From assembly GCA_905214905.1 (NCBI GenBank), contig CAJMNK010000006.1:1-49462 (forward strand): DNA of 49,462 bases. The letters are read 5' to 3'. This stretch comes from an uncultured bacterium. Lineage in GTDB: Bacteria; Actinomycetota; Coriobacteriia; Coriobacteriales; Coriobacteriaceae. The notes beneath the pieces were generated by a model. The model was not told the origin of the DNA and did no database searches. It was given only the letters and a program-made list of their open reading frames with translations. The translations under genes and the position numbers were made by a program. This document shows, piece after piece, positions 15,146 to 23,160 of the stretch. The first letter of the stretch is position 1. Every line of letters starts with the position of its first letter.

Positions 15146-17641
15146 GTGACGGAACAGAAGATGAGCCCGCAGGCTATCGAGGTGCGTGGTGCGCGCGTCC
15201 ATAACCTTAAGGACATCGATATTGATATTCCGCTGGGAAAGCTCGTGGGTATTGCCGGCGTGTCGGGCTCGGGCAAGAGCTCGCTGGCGCTGGGGGTTCT
15301 TTATGCCGAGGGCTCGCGTCGCTACTTGGAAGCACTCAGCACCTATACTCGACGTCGTCTGACACAGGCCGAGCACGCCCAGGTGGATGAGGTATTGCAC
15401 GTGCCGGCGGCGCTCGCGCTGCACCAGCGTCCGAGCGTGCCGGGCGTGCGCTCGACCTTTGGTACCATGACCGAGCTCAACAATAGTCTGCGTCTGCTCT
15501 TTAGCCGTTGCGCCCATCACGTGTGCCCACATTGCGGGGCGCGCGTGGAGCCGAGCCTTAACGTGGCTGCAGGCCTGTCGCTCACGTGTCCGACATGCGG
15601 CCGCGAGTTCTACGCGCCGAGTGCCGAGGATTTGGCTTTCAATAGCGGCGGTGCATGTCCCACCTGTGGCGGTACCGGCGTCATGCGCGAGGTGGACGAG
15701 GCGAGCCTGGTGCCTGACGAGTCCAAGACTATCAACGAGGGCGCGGTGCTTCCTTGGGGCACACTCATGTGGGATCTGATGAAGCAGGTGGCTGGCGAGA
15801 TGGGCGTGCGCACCGACGTGCCGTTTAACCAGCTCACGCCTCAAGAGCGCGACATCGTGTTCCACGGTCCGGCGGTTAAAAAGCACATTCTCTACGTTCC
15901 CAAAAACGGCGAGGGCGCCACGCCGCTCGATTTTACCTATTACAACGCTGCCTATACCGTCGAGAATGCGCTCGCCAAGGTTAAGGACGACAAGGGCCTC
16001 AAGCGCGTGGCGCGCTTTTTGCGCGAGGGGCCATGCCGTGACTGTGGCGGCACGCGTCTCTCCGAGGCCGCACGCCATCCCCAGGTGCGCGGTATCAATC
16101 TGGCGCAGGCCGCGGCTATGACGCTGGGTGAGGCGATTGAGTGGATGCGCGGGGTGCCCGCATCCTTGCCGGCCGAGATGCAGCCCATGGCGACGGATAT
16201 CTGCGATTCGTTTTTGAGCACGGCCCGTCGACTGGTCGATCTGGGCCTCGATTACCTTTCACTCGACCGCGCCGGTGCCACGCTCTCCACGGGCGAGCGT
16301 CAGCGCGTGCAGCTCGCCCGCGTGGTGCGTAACCGATCGACGGGCGTGCTCTATGTGCTGGACGAGCCCTCGATTGGCTTGCATCCTGCCAATGTCGACG
16401 GCCTGGTAGGCGTGATGCGCGATTTGGTGGATGACGGCAACACCGTGGTCGTTGTCGACCACGACACGCGCGTACTGGCGGAAGCCGATTATCTGGTCGA
16501 GATGGGCCCCGTTGCCGGAGCAGGCGGCGGTAATGTTGTCGCTGCAGGTACGGTGGACGAGGTCGAGCAATCGCAGGACAGCCGCATCGCCCCGTTTTTG
16601 CGCTCGGAGCCCAAGCGCTTGCGGCCGCAGGTGGCTGACGACGAAATGTTCGACCGGGGCCATATCCGCATGGCGACCGATGCCATCCATACCGTCAAAC
16701 CGCTCGAAGTCGATATCCCGCGCGGTCGCTTGGTCGCGGTGACGGGCGTTTCGGGTTCGGGTAAGACGACGTTGGTGCTCGAGACGCTCATCCCGGCGCT
16801 CAAGGCTCAGGCAACTGGCGAGCGCCTGCCAAGCCATGTGCGTTGGGTCGATGCCGAGGGCATTGCCCGCGCAAATTTGATTGACGCTACGCCCATCGGC
16901 GCCAACGTGCGCTCGACGGTGGCGACTTATGCCGACATCCATGATGAGCTGCGTCACGCTTTCGCCCGCACGCCCGAGGCCAAAGCAGCCGGCTACAAGG
17001 CGGGCGCCTTTAGCTACAACACTGGCGCTTTGCGCTGCCCTACGTGCGATGGCACGGGCTCGATATCGCTCGACGTGCAGTTTTTGCCCGACGTCGAGAT
17101 CGTCTGTCCGGCATGTCGCGGCTCACGTTATGCAGACGCGGCTTCGCATATCCATCGCGAGGGCAAGGACGGGAGCTTACTGACGTTGCCGCAGCTCATG
17201 GACATGAGTGTGGACGAGGCCCTCGACGCCACGCTGGGACTCAAAAAGGTACAGGCGCGCTTGCAGACCTTGCACGACCTGGGATTGGGTTATCTCACGC
17301 TCGGTGAGCCCACGCCGGCACTTTCGGGCGGCGAGGCGCAGCGTCTTAAGCTCGCGAGCGAGATGGGCCGCGTGCAGGATGATGCCGTGTTTGTGTTCGA
17401 CGAGCCCACGATCGGCCTGCACCCGCTCGATGTTCAGGTGCTGCTGAGTGTGTTCGACGGCCTCGTCGCCAAGGGCGCCACAGTTGTCGTGATCGAACAC
17501 GACCTCGACCTTATCCGCAACGCCGACTATGTGATCGACATGGGCCCGGGCGGCGGTGACGCGGGCGGGCAAATCGTCTGCGCCGGCACGCCGGGCGACA
17601 TCGTGGCCTGCCCCGCAAGCATCACCGGCCGCTACCTATAA
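15146..17641 (+). CDS. Short UvrA-like ABC ATPase
   Basis: UvrA is the damage-recognition ATPase of excision repair. This 831-residue homologue has both nucleotide-binding halves: Walker A GVSGSGKSSL and GVSGSGKTTL, signatures LSTGERQRVQLAR and LSGGEAQRLKLAS, DEPSIGLHP and DEPTIGLHP. CPHC/CPTC and CPTC/CPAC zinc pairs are present. It is about 110 residues shorter than E. coli UvrA; the stretch after the first Walker A goes quickly to the first zinc module, so the UvrB-binding domain seems reduced. This fits UvrA2/DrrC-like proteins thought to act in drug or toxin tolerance rather than in UvrABC. GTG at 15146 (AGGGTGATAAAG before it) is preferred; ATG at 15128 or 15161 is possible. Confidence 0.88.
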   Translation: MTEQKMSPQAIEVRGARVHNLKDIDIDIPLGKLVGIAGVSGSGKSSLALGVLYAEGSRRYLEALSTYTRRRLTQAEHAQVDEVLHVPAALALHQRPSVPGVRSTFGTMTELNNSLRLLFSRCAHHVCPHCGARVEPSLNVAAGLSLTCPTCGREFYAPSAEDLAFNSGGACPTCGGTGVMREVDEASLVPDESKTINEGAVLPWGTLMWDLMKQVAGEMGVRTDVPFNQLTPQERDIVFHGPAVKKHILYVPKNGEGATPLDFTYYNAAYTVENALAKVKDDKGLKRVARFLREGPCRDCGGTRLSEAARHPQVRGINLAQAAAMTLGEAIEWMRGVPASLPAEMQPMATDICDSFLSTARRLVDLGLDYLSLDRAGATLSTGERQRVQLARVVRNRSTGVLYVLDEPSIGLHPANVDGLVGVMRDLVDDGNTVVVVDHDTRVLAEADYLVEMGPVAGAGGGNVVAAGTVDEVEQSQDSRIAPFLRSEPKRLRPQVADDEMFDRGHIRMATDAIHTVKPLEVDIPRGRLVAVTGVSGSGKTTLVLETLIPALKAQATGERLPSHVRWVDAEGIARANLIDATPIGANVRSTVATYADIHDELRHAFARTPEAKAAGYKAGAFSYNTGALRCPTCDGTGSISLDVQFLPDVEIVCPACRGSRYADAASHIHREGKDGSLLTLPQLMDMSVDEALDATLGLKKVQARLQTLHDLGLGYLTLGEPTPALSGGEAQRLKLASEMGRVQDDAVFVFDEPTIGLHPLDVQVLLSVFDGLVAKGATVVVIEHDLDLIRNADYVIDMGPGGGDAGGQIVCAGTPGDIVACPASITGRYL

Positions 17642-17643
17642 CC

Positions 17644-17678
17644 GAATGTGACAAAGGGACCGTCCCTTTGTCACATTC
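17644..17678. repeat. GAATGTGACAAAGGGA hairpin (REP-like, type A) carrying a stop codon
   Basis: GAATGTGACAAAGGGA (17644-17659) pairs perfectly with TCCCTTTGTCACATTC (17663-17678), loop CCG. The trmL stop (minus strand TGA, bases 17671-17673) is inside the right arm, and the UvrA-like gene ends two bases before the left arm. Confidence 0.9.
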
Positions 17679-18270
17679 CCAGAAAGCCTGTTTGGCGCAG
17701 AGCCTCGTAGAGGACGATGGCGGCGCTGTTGGAGAGGTTGAGTGCGCTGATGCGGTAGTCGTCCGGATTGACGAAGTTGCCGCAGATATCCTGTCGAAGG
17801 ATGGCTTCGTGGCTGTCCTCGGTATGCCCGAGCGACTCCTCGTGGGCCTCCCAGGCGTCGGCGTTTTCGAGCGAGTCGCAATCGCGCAACATGGGGATGC
17901 GCTCGCAGCGCTCGGGCGCCGCGGCAAGCAGTGGCTCGGGAATCCCCGAGCTCTCGCTGCCAAAGACCAAAAAGTCACCGTCGCGGTAGGTACTTTGCGC
18001 ATAGGTGCGGCGCGCCTTTTTGGTCAGCAGATGCAGGCGTTCGTCGGCGGGGGAGAGGCCGTTGCGCGCAAGGAAATCCTCCCAGCCGGCATAGGTCGTC
18101 ACGTCCAAATTTTGCCAGTAGCCCAGGCCGGCGCGACGCACCGTCTTGTCGTCGAGCGAAAACCCCAGCGGCTCCACCAGATGCAGGCGGGCGCCGGTAA
18201 CCACGCAGGTGCGGCCGATATTGCCCGTATTGGCCGGAATCTCGGGCGCATACAGCACAATGTTGAACAT
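17671..18270 (-). CDS. trmL: tRNA (cytidine/uridine-34-2'-O)-methyltransferase, TrmL/SpoU class
   Basis: Methylates the ribose of the wobble base of some leucine tRNAs. The 199-residue protein has the SPOUT-class blocks: NIVLYAPEIPANTGNIGRTC at the N-terminus, LHLVEPLGFSLDDKTVRRAGLGYW, LVFGSESSGIPEPLL and the knot-forming NLSNSAAIVLYEALRQTGF at the end. It is about 40 residues longer than E. coli TrmL, due to an insert around ENADAWEAHEESLGHTEDSHEA. The start ATG at 18270 has CAAGGAGATTC before it; the longer upstream frame is not supported. Its final Met-stop comes from a REP-like repeat. Confidence 0.92.
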   Translation of the reverse strand: MFNIVLYAPEIPANTGNIGRTCVVTGARLHLVEPLGFSLDDKTVRRAGLGYWQNLDVTTYAGWEDFLARNGLSPADERLHLLTKKARRTYAQSTYRDGDFLVFGSESSGIPEPLLAAAPERCERIPMLRDCDSLENADAWEAHEESLGHTEDSHEAILRQDICGNFVNPDDYRISALNLSNSAAIVLYEALRQTGFLGM

Positions 18271-18291
18271 GAATCTCCTTGGCTCAGAACG

Positions 18292-18326
18292 AAAAACCAC
18301 CACGAAGGGCACCTTCGTGGTGGTTT
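18292..18326 (-). terminator. Intrinsic terminator of the CobW gene
   Basis: AAACCACCACGAAGG pairs perfectly with CCTTCGTGGTGGTTT (loop GCA). On the minus strand it ends in a run of five T. It separates the cobW-like gene from trmL. Confidence 0.93.
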
Positions 18327-18365
18327 GGCGGTTACGTAGGCGGAAAAATGCCCGCTTGGATAAAT

Positions 18366-19496
18366 CTAGGCGCGGTGCCAGTCGGTCAGGCAGGCATCGA
18401 GGGAGGCGATGAGCGCATCCTTGTCCATGTGACGGCCGATGATGCACAGGCTCGTCATGCGGTCGCCCGTCTCGTCGTCCCAAATCTGCATGATCTCGGG
18501 GTTCTCGTCGATGATCTTCTGCTTCTCGCCCTCGGGCGCGGAGTCAACGAACAGACCGTTCTCCATCAGGCGCATTTGGTGGCCGGCCTGCTCGAACATG
18601 TAGCACATGTCCGGATCGCCGGTCTGCCACAGCGGACCCTTGACGCGGATGACCTCGTCGGGCCACTCCTGCTCAACAAAATCGGTGAACTTCTGCAGGT
18701 CAAACGGCTTGCGGCGCGAGTACACAAAGGTCTCGATGTCGTACTCGAGCACCTCGGGGTCGTCGTGCTCCTCGGGATGCTCCATGGCCTCGATCCAGGC
18801 GGCGGAGTTGTAGGCGCGCATAAAGTCGAAGCGGTCGGTGTCGAGCAGCTCCTCCATGGGGACCTCGCCGTTTTGGGCCTCGACAATCACGGCGTCCTTC
18901 TGCAGGCTGCGCACGATAGCCTTGAGCTCGGCGATCTGCTCAGGGCTCACGGTATCGGTCTTGTTGAGGATCAGCGTGGAGCAGAACTCGATCTGCTGGA
19001 TGAGCAGGCTCTCGATGTCGTCCTCGTCGATATCCTCGGCCAGCAGGTCGCGACCGCCGTTGAACTCGTCGTACATGCGGGCGCAATCGACCACGGCCAC
19101 GATGTTGTCGAGTGCAAGCTTGGGCTGGCCGCCCACCTTGGCCTCGTCGCAGAAGCTTGAGATGGTGTAGGCGATGGGGATAGGCTCGCAGATACCCGAG
19201 GCCTCGATGATGATGTAGTCGAACTTGCCCGAATCGGCGATGCCCTGCAGCTGGTTGGCAAGGTCGTCCGAAAGCGTGCAGCAGATGCAGCCGTTGGTGA
19301 GCGGGATGAGGTCGTCGGTCTCGGAAAGGCCGCCGTCGGCGATGAGGCTGGCGTCGACGTTGATCTCGCCGATATCGTTGACGATCACGGCGGCGCGGAT
19401 GCCGCCGTCGTTAGCGAGGATGTGGTTGAGCAGTGTGGTCTTGCCGGCACCGAGGTATCCGGTAAGCATGATGATCTTCACGGGTTTGTTGGGCAT
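18366..19496 (-). CDS. CobW/COG0523 GTP-dependent metallochaperone
   Basis: 376 residues of the G3E GTPase class. Motifs: Walker A GYLGAGKTTL near the N-terminus, the metal-binding CxCC in TNGCICCTLSDDL (about residues 66-78), EASGICEP, and the guanine-specificity LNKTD. The C-terminal CobW_C domain follows (FVYSRRKPFDLQKF), then an acidic tail. Such proteins hand zinc or another metal to a client enzyme. Start at MPNKPVK because AAAGGAGGGCAC precedes that ATG. No Zur box was recognised upstream, and which metal it handles is open. Confidence 0.9.
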   Translation of the reverse strand: MPNKPVKIIMLTGYLGAGKTTLLNHILANDGGIRAAVIVNDIGEINVDASLIADGGLSETDDLIPLTNGCICCTLSDDLANQLQGIADSGKFDYIIIEASGICEPIPIAYTISSFCDEAKVGGQPKLALDNIVAVVDCARMYDEFNGGRDLLAEDIDEDDIESLLIQQIEFCSTLILNKTDTVSPEQIAELKAIVRSLQKDAVIVEAQNGEVPMEELLDTDRFDFMRAYNSAAWIEAMEHPEEHDDPEVLEYDIETFVYSRRKPFDLQKFTDFVEQEWPDEVIRVKGPLWQTGDPDMCYMFEQAGHQMRLMENGLFVDSAPEGEKQKIIDENPEIMQIWDDETGDRMTSLCIIGRHMDKDALIASLDACLTDWHRA

Positions 19497-19582
19497 GTGC
19501 CCTCCTTTGTTAGACATGGCTTACAGTTGAATCTTATGCCAAACGCCTGCTCTTATACCCACGCGCCGGCAAATAACACAGG

Positions 19583-19924
19583 CTACTCCCAGGCTCCCCA
19601 TACATCGGGGCAATAACCGACGGTGGCCTTTTTGCCGTTGCGCACGATGGGCTCGGCTAGAACCTGCTGGTTCTCGAGCAACTTGTCGAAGCGCTGGCTA
19701 GGGGTGAGGTGCTGGATGAGCGCGAGCGTCTCCTCGTCCTTGGCCTTGGGGTTGAGCAGCTTGTCGATGCCGCCGACCGCCTGCATCACGCTCGTGAGCT
19801 CGCCTTTGCTCATCTCCTTTTCCTTCAGGTCGATAAATTGCACCTTAATGCGGCGCTCCTTAAAATAGCGCTGGGCCTTCTTGGTGTCGAAGGACTTTTT
19901 GGTGCCAAAGATTTGAATATTCAT
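19583..19924 (-). CDS. ArsC/Spx-fold protein lacking the active cysteine
   Basis: 113 residues with the ArsC thioredoxin-like fold: MNIQIFGTKKSFDTKKAQRY, then VQFIDLKEKEMSKGEL, LTPSQRFDKLLENQQVLAEPIVRNGKKATVGYCP. In arsenate reductases and close homologues the loop after the first strand has Cys; here residue 11 is Ser (codon TCC, one base from TGC). Arsenate reduction is therefore unlikely. The one other Cys, in GYCPDVW near the C-terminus, could still be redox-active. The start codon overlaps the stop of the flavodoxin gene (ATGA), so the two are translationally coupled and may work in one redox process. Confidence 0.82.
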   Translation of the reverse strand: MNIQIFGTKKSFDTKKAQRYFKERRIKVQFIDLKEKEMSKGELTSVMQAVGGIDKLLNPKAKDEETLALIQHLTPSQRFDKLLENQQVLAEPIVRNGKKATVGYCPDVWGAWE

Positions 19925-20565
19925 TGTTTGGTTCCGCCGTTCTGCCTGATGAAGTTGGTCCTAGCGCGATCGGCCTCGGGAGCTTCGATGCCAGCGGCCT
20001 GTCCTGCCTCGATACAATGCAGGAGCCAGGCCATGTTCTTGCCGATGTTGCGCATGGTGGCCAGACCCTCGGCATCTCCGTCGGCGTCGCCGGGCACGCA
20101 GCCAAACACGTTGTTCCAGTACGTGGACGCTACCACAGGCATCTGGTTGATGGTGAAGTACTTATTGAGCACGTCGAAGGTCGTCGACGTACCGCCGCGA
20201 CGGGCGACGGCGACGGCAGCGCCCGGCTTGTGTGCAAAAGCTTTGCTACCGGCATAGAATGCGCGATCGAGTGCCGAGAGAATGCGGCCGCTGGGGTGCG
20301 CGTAGTAGACAGGCGAGCCAAAGACAAAGCCGTCGGCCTGTTCGGCGGCAGCGATCAGCTCGTTGACCACGTCGTCGTCAAAGGTGCAGCGACCGCCAAG
20401 CTTGCCACACTGGCCGCAACCGATGCAATCGCGAATAGGCTTGGCGCCCAGCTGAAACATCTCGGTATCGATGCCCTCGACGTTGAGCTGCTCGGCGACC
20501 TCGGCGAGTGCGCGGGCCGTGTTGCCGTTTGCCTTGGGGCTGCCATTGACCAAAAGAACCTTCAT
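19921..20565 (-). CDS. Flavodoxin-family NAD(P)H-dependent reductase with Cys-rich motif
   Basis: 214 residues. Flavodoxin-like FMN site NGSPKANGNTARA at the N-terminus (about residues 7-19), followed by CIGCGQCGKLGGRC (about 48-61). This ferredoxin-like cluster is typical of iron-sulfur flavoproteins and related NADPH:FMN oxidoreductases. FVFGSPVYYAHPSGR is the second FMN loop. Start chosen at MKVLLVNG, with GGGAGTTTGTG before it; the frame extends far upstream but without family similarity. First gene of a two-gene operon with the ArsC-like gene. The physiological substrate is unknown. Confidence 0.87.
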   Translation of the reverse strand: MKVLLVNGSPKANGNTARALAEVAEQLNVEGIDTEMFQLGAKPIRDCIGCGQCGKLGGRCTFDDDVVNELIAAAEQADGFVFGSPVYYAHPSGRILSALDRAFYAGSKAFAHKPGAAVAVARRGGTSTTFDVLNKYFTINQMPVVASTYWNNVFGCVPGDADGDAEGLATMRNIGKNMAWLLHCIEAGQAAGIEAPEADRARTNFIRQNGGTKQ

Positions 20566-20899
20566 CACAAACTCCCTCTGCTGTCGGTGACTTCTGCAGA
20601 GGATTATCGCACGAGCGGGCAGATGGCGTGGGGCACGATGCCGGCCCCGAGGGCCCACGGCAGGCACGCTCACCAGGTACGAGCGGGATACGGTCCAGAG
20701 GATGTTGGAGTGCGGGGCCTCGTGCGAGCAGATTGTAAGGGGTCTGGGCGGGTCGCCCTCGATGGCGAGCTTTGAGGCCTTGGAAGGCGGGCTGCTGCGG
20801 CGGCTATGGTTTATACTAAGGCGGTTGCTATCGAGTAATTCATACTTGGTTTGATTCGATTGTGAATGCGTAACTAGGATGGAAAGCAAAGGAAACTCT
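20566..20899. other. 334-base intergenic region, partly AT-rich
   Basis: No convincing gene. Up to about 20780 the sequence has the local high GC and reads open on the minus strand (the upstream extension of the flavodoxin frame) but shows no recognisable domain, so it may be a decayed gene. From about 20800 composition turns AT-rich, with TATACT-like blocks (GGTTTATACTAAGG near 20810), the probable promoter area of the next gene. Confidence 0.5.
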
Positions 20900-21220
20900 A
20901 TGGAAACAGAGGATGCTGTTTGCTTGATGACTTCGATTGCCTTGATTGTCCTTTCAATCCAATACCGAAGAGGAAGATGGCTCTGCTCAATTGCTGGATA
21001 TGATGTCACAAAAAGGGAGAGCGAGATTGATATACGCCCTTACGCAAAGCTGATTTCTTCTGTGACGTTATGGATGGGGCTGCTGTTTTTCTTGTGGGCG
21101 GTAGAGGACTGGGTACGCGATTGGAATACCAGCGTTTTTGAAGTTTTGGTTCTACTTCTGTTCAGCTTGGCCTCTTTGTCGTTCGTGCGGCTCGTTAGGT
21201 TTGTGTTTATGAGGCGGTAG
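20900..21220 (+). CDS. DUF3784-like small membrane protein
   Basis: 106 residues starting at METEDAVC (GCAAAGGAAACTCT before this ATG; an in-frame ATG at 20879 lacks a site). Two or three hydrophobic segments (CLMTSIALIVLSIQY, LWMGLLFFLWAV, FEVLVLLLFSLASLSF). Between the first two lies GRWLCSIAGYDVTKRESEIDIRPYAKL, which resembles the GYN-Msk-EE pattern of the DUF3784 family found mostly in Firmicutes. The function of that family is unknown. Base and codon use are clearly more AT-rich than in neighbours, which suggests transfer. Confidence 0.6.
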   Translation: METEDAVCLMTSIALIVLSIQYRRGRWLCSIAGYDVTKRESEIDIRPYAKLISSVTLWMGLLFFLWAVEDWVRDWNTSVFEVLVLLLFSLASLSFVRLVRFVFMRR

Positions 21221-21504
21221 CCAGCGGAAGTGGCTGGACGACAAAATGGACCAATGCAGCCAATTGTCAATAGAATTTGATAGGCTTGGCTTAACAGATT
21301 TACTCGAGGGCATATCCGTGGCGAGGGATAGGTTCTATCTTGTTGAGCACTTATTTGCATCAGGCAAAGTAAACCAAGAGTATCGAAACGGTGCCCCCGG
21401 GCCCCGGGAGGGACTGCGGGGACGTTCGGCTAACTGCGGGTACGACCTATTTGCCCAATGTGTTCGGTTGAGATCGGAAATTAACCATCATGCGCCCCAT
21501 AACG

Positions 21505-23034
21505 CTAGTCCAGCTTGGTGCCCGGTACTTGTGGTGCCTCTTCAAGTAGCGCTTTGAGCTCGTTCAAAATGGAAACGGGCTGTCGGTCGACGGCGTCCAG
21601 ATGAAGTGTGGCCACACGAATGGGCGGCTGATATTCAAATGAGCCAAAGAGTACGGGCGACCCCAAGAGCCGCTCGATTTCTTCTGCGATCGTGTCGGTC
21701 TCTTCGGGATCAAGGTCATCGAAAAGCGCCACGAACATCGGTCCGGTCGAGCGGAACAGACGGCCCTTGCCGCGCGAACAGTCCATGAGGCAGGCGGCAC
21801 TTTCTGCCAAAACGCGGTCGCCCGCATCAAAGCCAAAGCGGGCATTGACCTTGGCGATGTCGTCGATTTTGATGGCGACCAGGCCTGCCTTGCGCGCCAC
21901 GCGACGCATTTCGCCAATGGCGTTGACCAGGGCGTGGATATCGCCCAGGCCGGTCACGGAATCGGTCGTATCCGCCAAGCTTCGGTTGATGATAATGCCC
22001 ACATACATGTTGGGCTCGGTTTCGGTGCTATCCAAGCGGTAGCCCGTACACTCGCACAGCGCATATTTACCAGCGGTATTCATGACGCGATACTGCATGT
22101 AATGGAAGTGCCACGCGCCGTTTACCACCATATCGAGCTCGCTGCGCACGTTGTCGCGGTCCTCGGGGTGAACGCGGGCGAGCCACATATCGAGCGAGTT
22201 ATAGGGATGCTGGGAGGGCAGGTCAAAATCGCGCACGGCATTAATCGACCATTGCGATTCGCCGGTATCGAGGTTAAGGATAAACGGATAGCGCGTCTCG
22301 GAGCTCATGGAGATCGCTTGGAACACCCGGTCGTTGCAGGGAGGCTGATCGGCGATTGGGCGCATGGATGCGTCGTTTTCCTTCGGCTGCTGCACACGGT
22401 GCATGAGCTTGTAGCGATACATTTTGCGGTCGGCGTCCATGGTCATCTGGCGACGCGTATCGCCAGCGAGTGGGTCGACGCGCGAGCAGCCAAAGCTAAA
22501 GCTAGCGATCATGGGCGCTTTGCCGCCCGATGTTGCCTCGATAAGGTTGGTGCGCGTCCGCTCCAGGCGCTGCTCGAGTTCGGCTTCATCTGTCGTGGGG
22601 GATACGAGTACAAATTCGTCTCCACCGATACGGAACAGCAGGTCATTGGGTTCCATTGTCTCGGTGAGTGCACGGCAGATGCTCAGGATGTAGCGATTGC
22701 CCTCGGTGTGGCCAAACGTATCGTTGCAATGCTTAAGGCGATCGATATCGATATAGGCGCAGGTGAAGGGGGTGCCTTTGTGCCAAAGCAGCTCGGCATA
22801 ACGGTGGAGTCCAGCACGGTTGCCAAGATTGGTGAGCGAATCGATATAGGCGCCGCGCTCAAGCAGCTCGCGTTCTTGCTGCAGGATGGCAAATGTCTTC
22901 TGTAGCTGCTCGCCGATGGCGCACAGCTCCGTGGGCAGCGCGGCAACATCGAGCTCGGCGGTCGAGACCCCGTTCGCAAGTCGCTGAAGATAAGCAATGA
23001 TCGATTGCTCGCCCAGGCGATACGACTCGTTCAT
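21505..23034 (-). CDS. Diguanylate cyclase: GGDEF, PAS-like and degenerate GGDEF domains
   Basis: 509 residues, no membrane segment. A helical start is followed by a full GGDEF domain (YIDSLTNLGNRAGLHRY, AYIDIDRLKHCNDTFGH, active site RIGGDEFV). A PAS-like fold follows (ETRYPFILNLDTGESQWS ... ARVHPEDRDNVRS ... YMQYRVMNTAGKY). A second GGDEF-like domain at the end has RSTGPMFV in place of GGDEF and is surely inactive. The first domain should make c-di-GMP. Start at MNESYRLG since AAGGAGG lies upstream; the 23058 start overlaps that site. It lies downstream of a longer paralogue on the same strand, probably co-transcribed. Confidence 0.9.
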   Translation of the reverse strand: MNESYRLGEQSIIAYLQRLANGVSTAELDVAALPTELCAIGEQLQKTFAILQQERELLERGAYIDSLTNLGNRAGLHRYAELLWHKGTPFTCAYIDIDRLKHCNDTFGHTEGNRYILSICRALTETMEPNDLLFRIGGDEFVLVSPTTDEAELEQRLERTRTNLIEATSGGKAPMIASFSFGCSRVDPLAGDTRRQMTMDADRKMYRYKLMHRVQQPKENDASMRPIADQPPCNDRVFQAISMSSETRYPFILNLDTGESQWSINAVRDFDLPSQHPYNSLDMWLARVHPEDRDNVRSELDMVVNGAWHFHYMQYRVMNTAGKYALCECTGYRLDSTETEPNMYVGIIINRSLADTTDSVTGLGDIHALVNAIGEMRRVARKAGLVAIKIDDIAKVNARFGFDAGDRVLAESAACLMDCSRGKGRLFRSTGPMFVALFDDLDPEETDTIAEEIERLLGSPVLFGSFEYQPPIRVATLHLDAVDRQPVSILNELKALLEEAPQVPGTKLD

Positions 23035-23076
23035 GATGGATAACCTCCTTGGGCACAACAGTGGTTTGCATCATAT

Positions 23077-23099
23077 CCCCAATTCGGTTTGGATTGGGG
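23077..23099. other. Hairpin between the two c-di-GMP genes
   Basis: CCCCAAT pairs with ATTGGGG across 9 bases in the 126-base gap. It has no clear T run, so it may be a weak terminator or processing site. A GGGGAC fragment (CCAATGGGGACAAG) follows near 23115. Confidence 0.4.
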
Positions 23100-23160
23100 G
23101 CATAAGTTAGCCAATGGGGACAAGCGCCCCTTCGGCGGTATCGTTTTGCGCGCGAGCGTA

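Noticed and set aside
20566..21009. N-terminal extension of the flavodoxin frame to 362 residues
   Set aside because: The family start MKVLLVNGSPK has its own ribosome site; the extension crosses a composition change and has no similarity to the family.
21246..21557. 103-residue plus-strand frame after the DUF3784-like gene
   Set aside because: It has no ribosome site, loses any protein-like character after about 45 residues and overlaps the end of the GGDEF gene. At most it is a remnant inside the AT-rich island.
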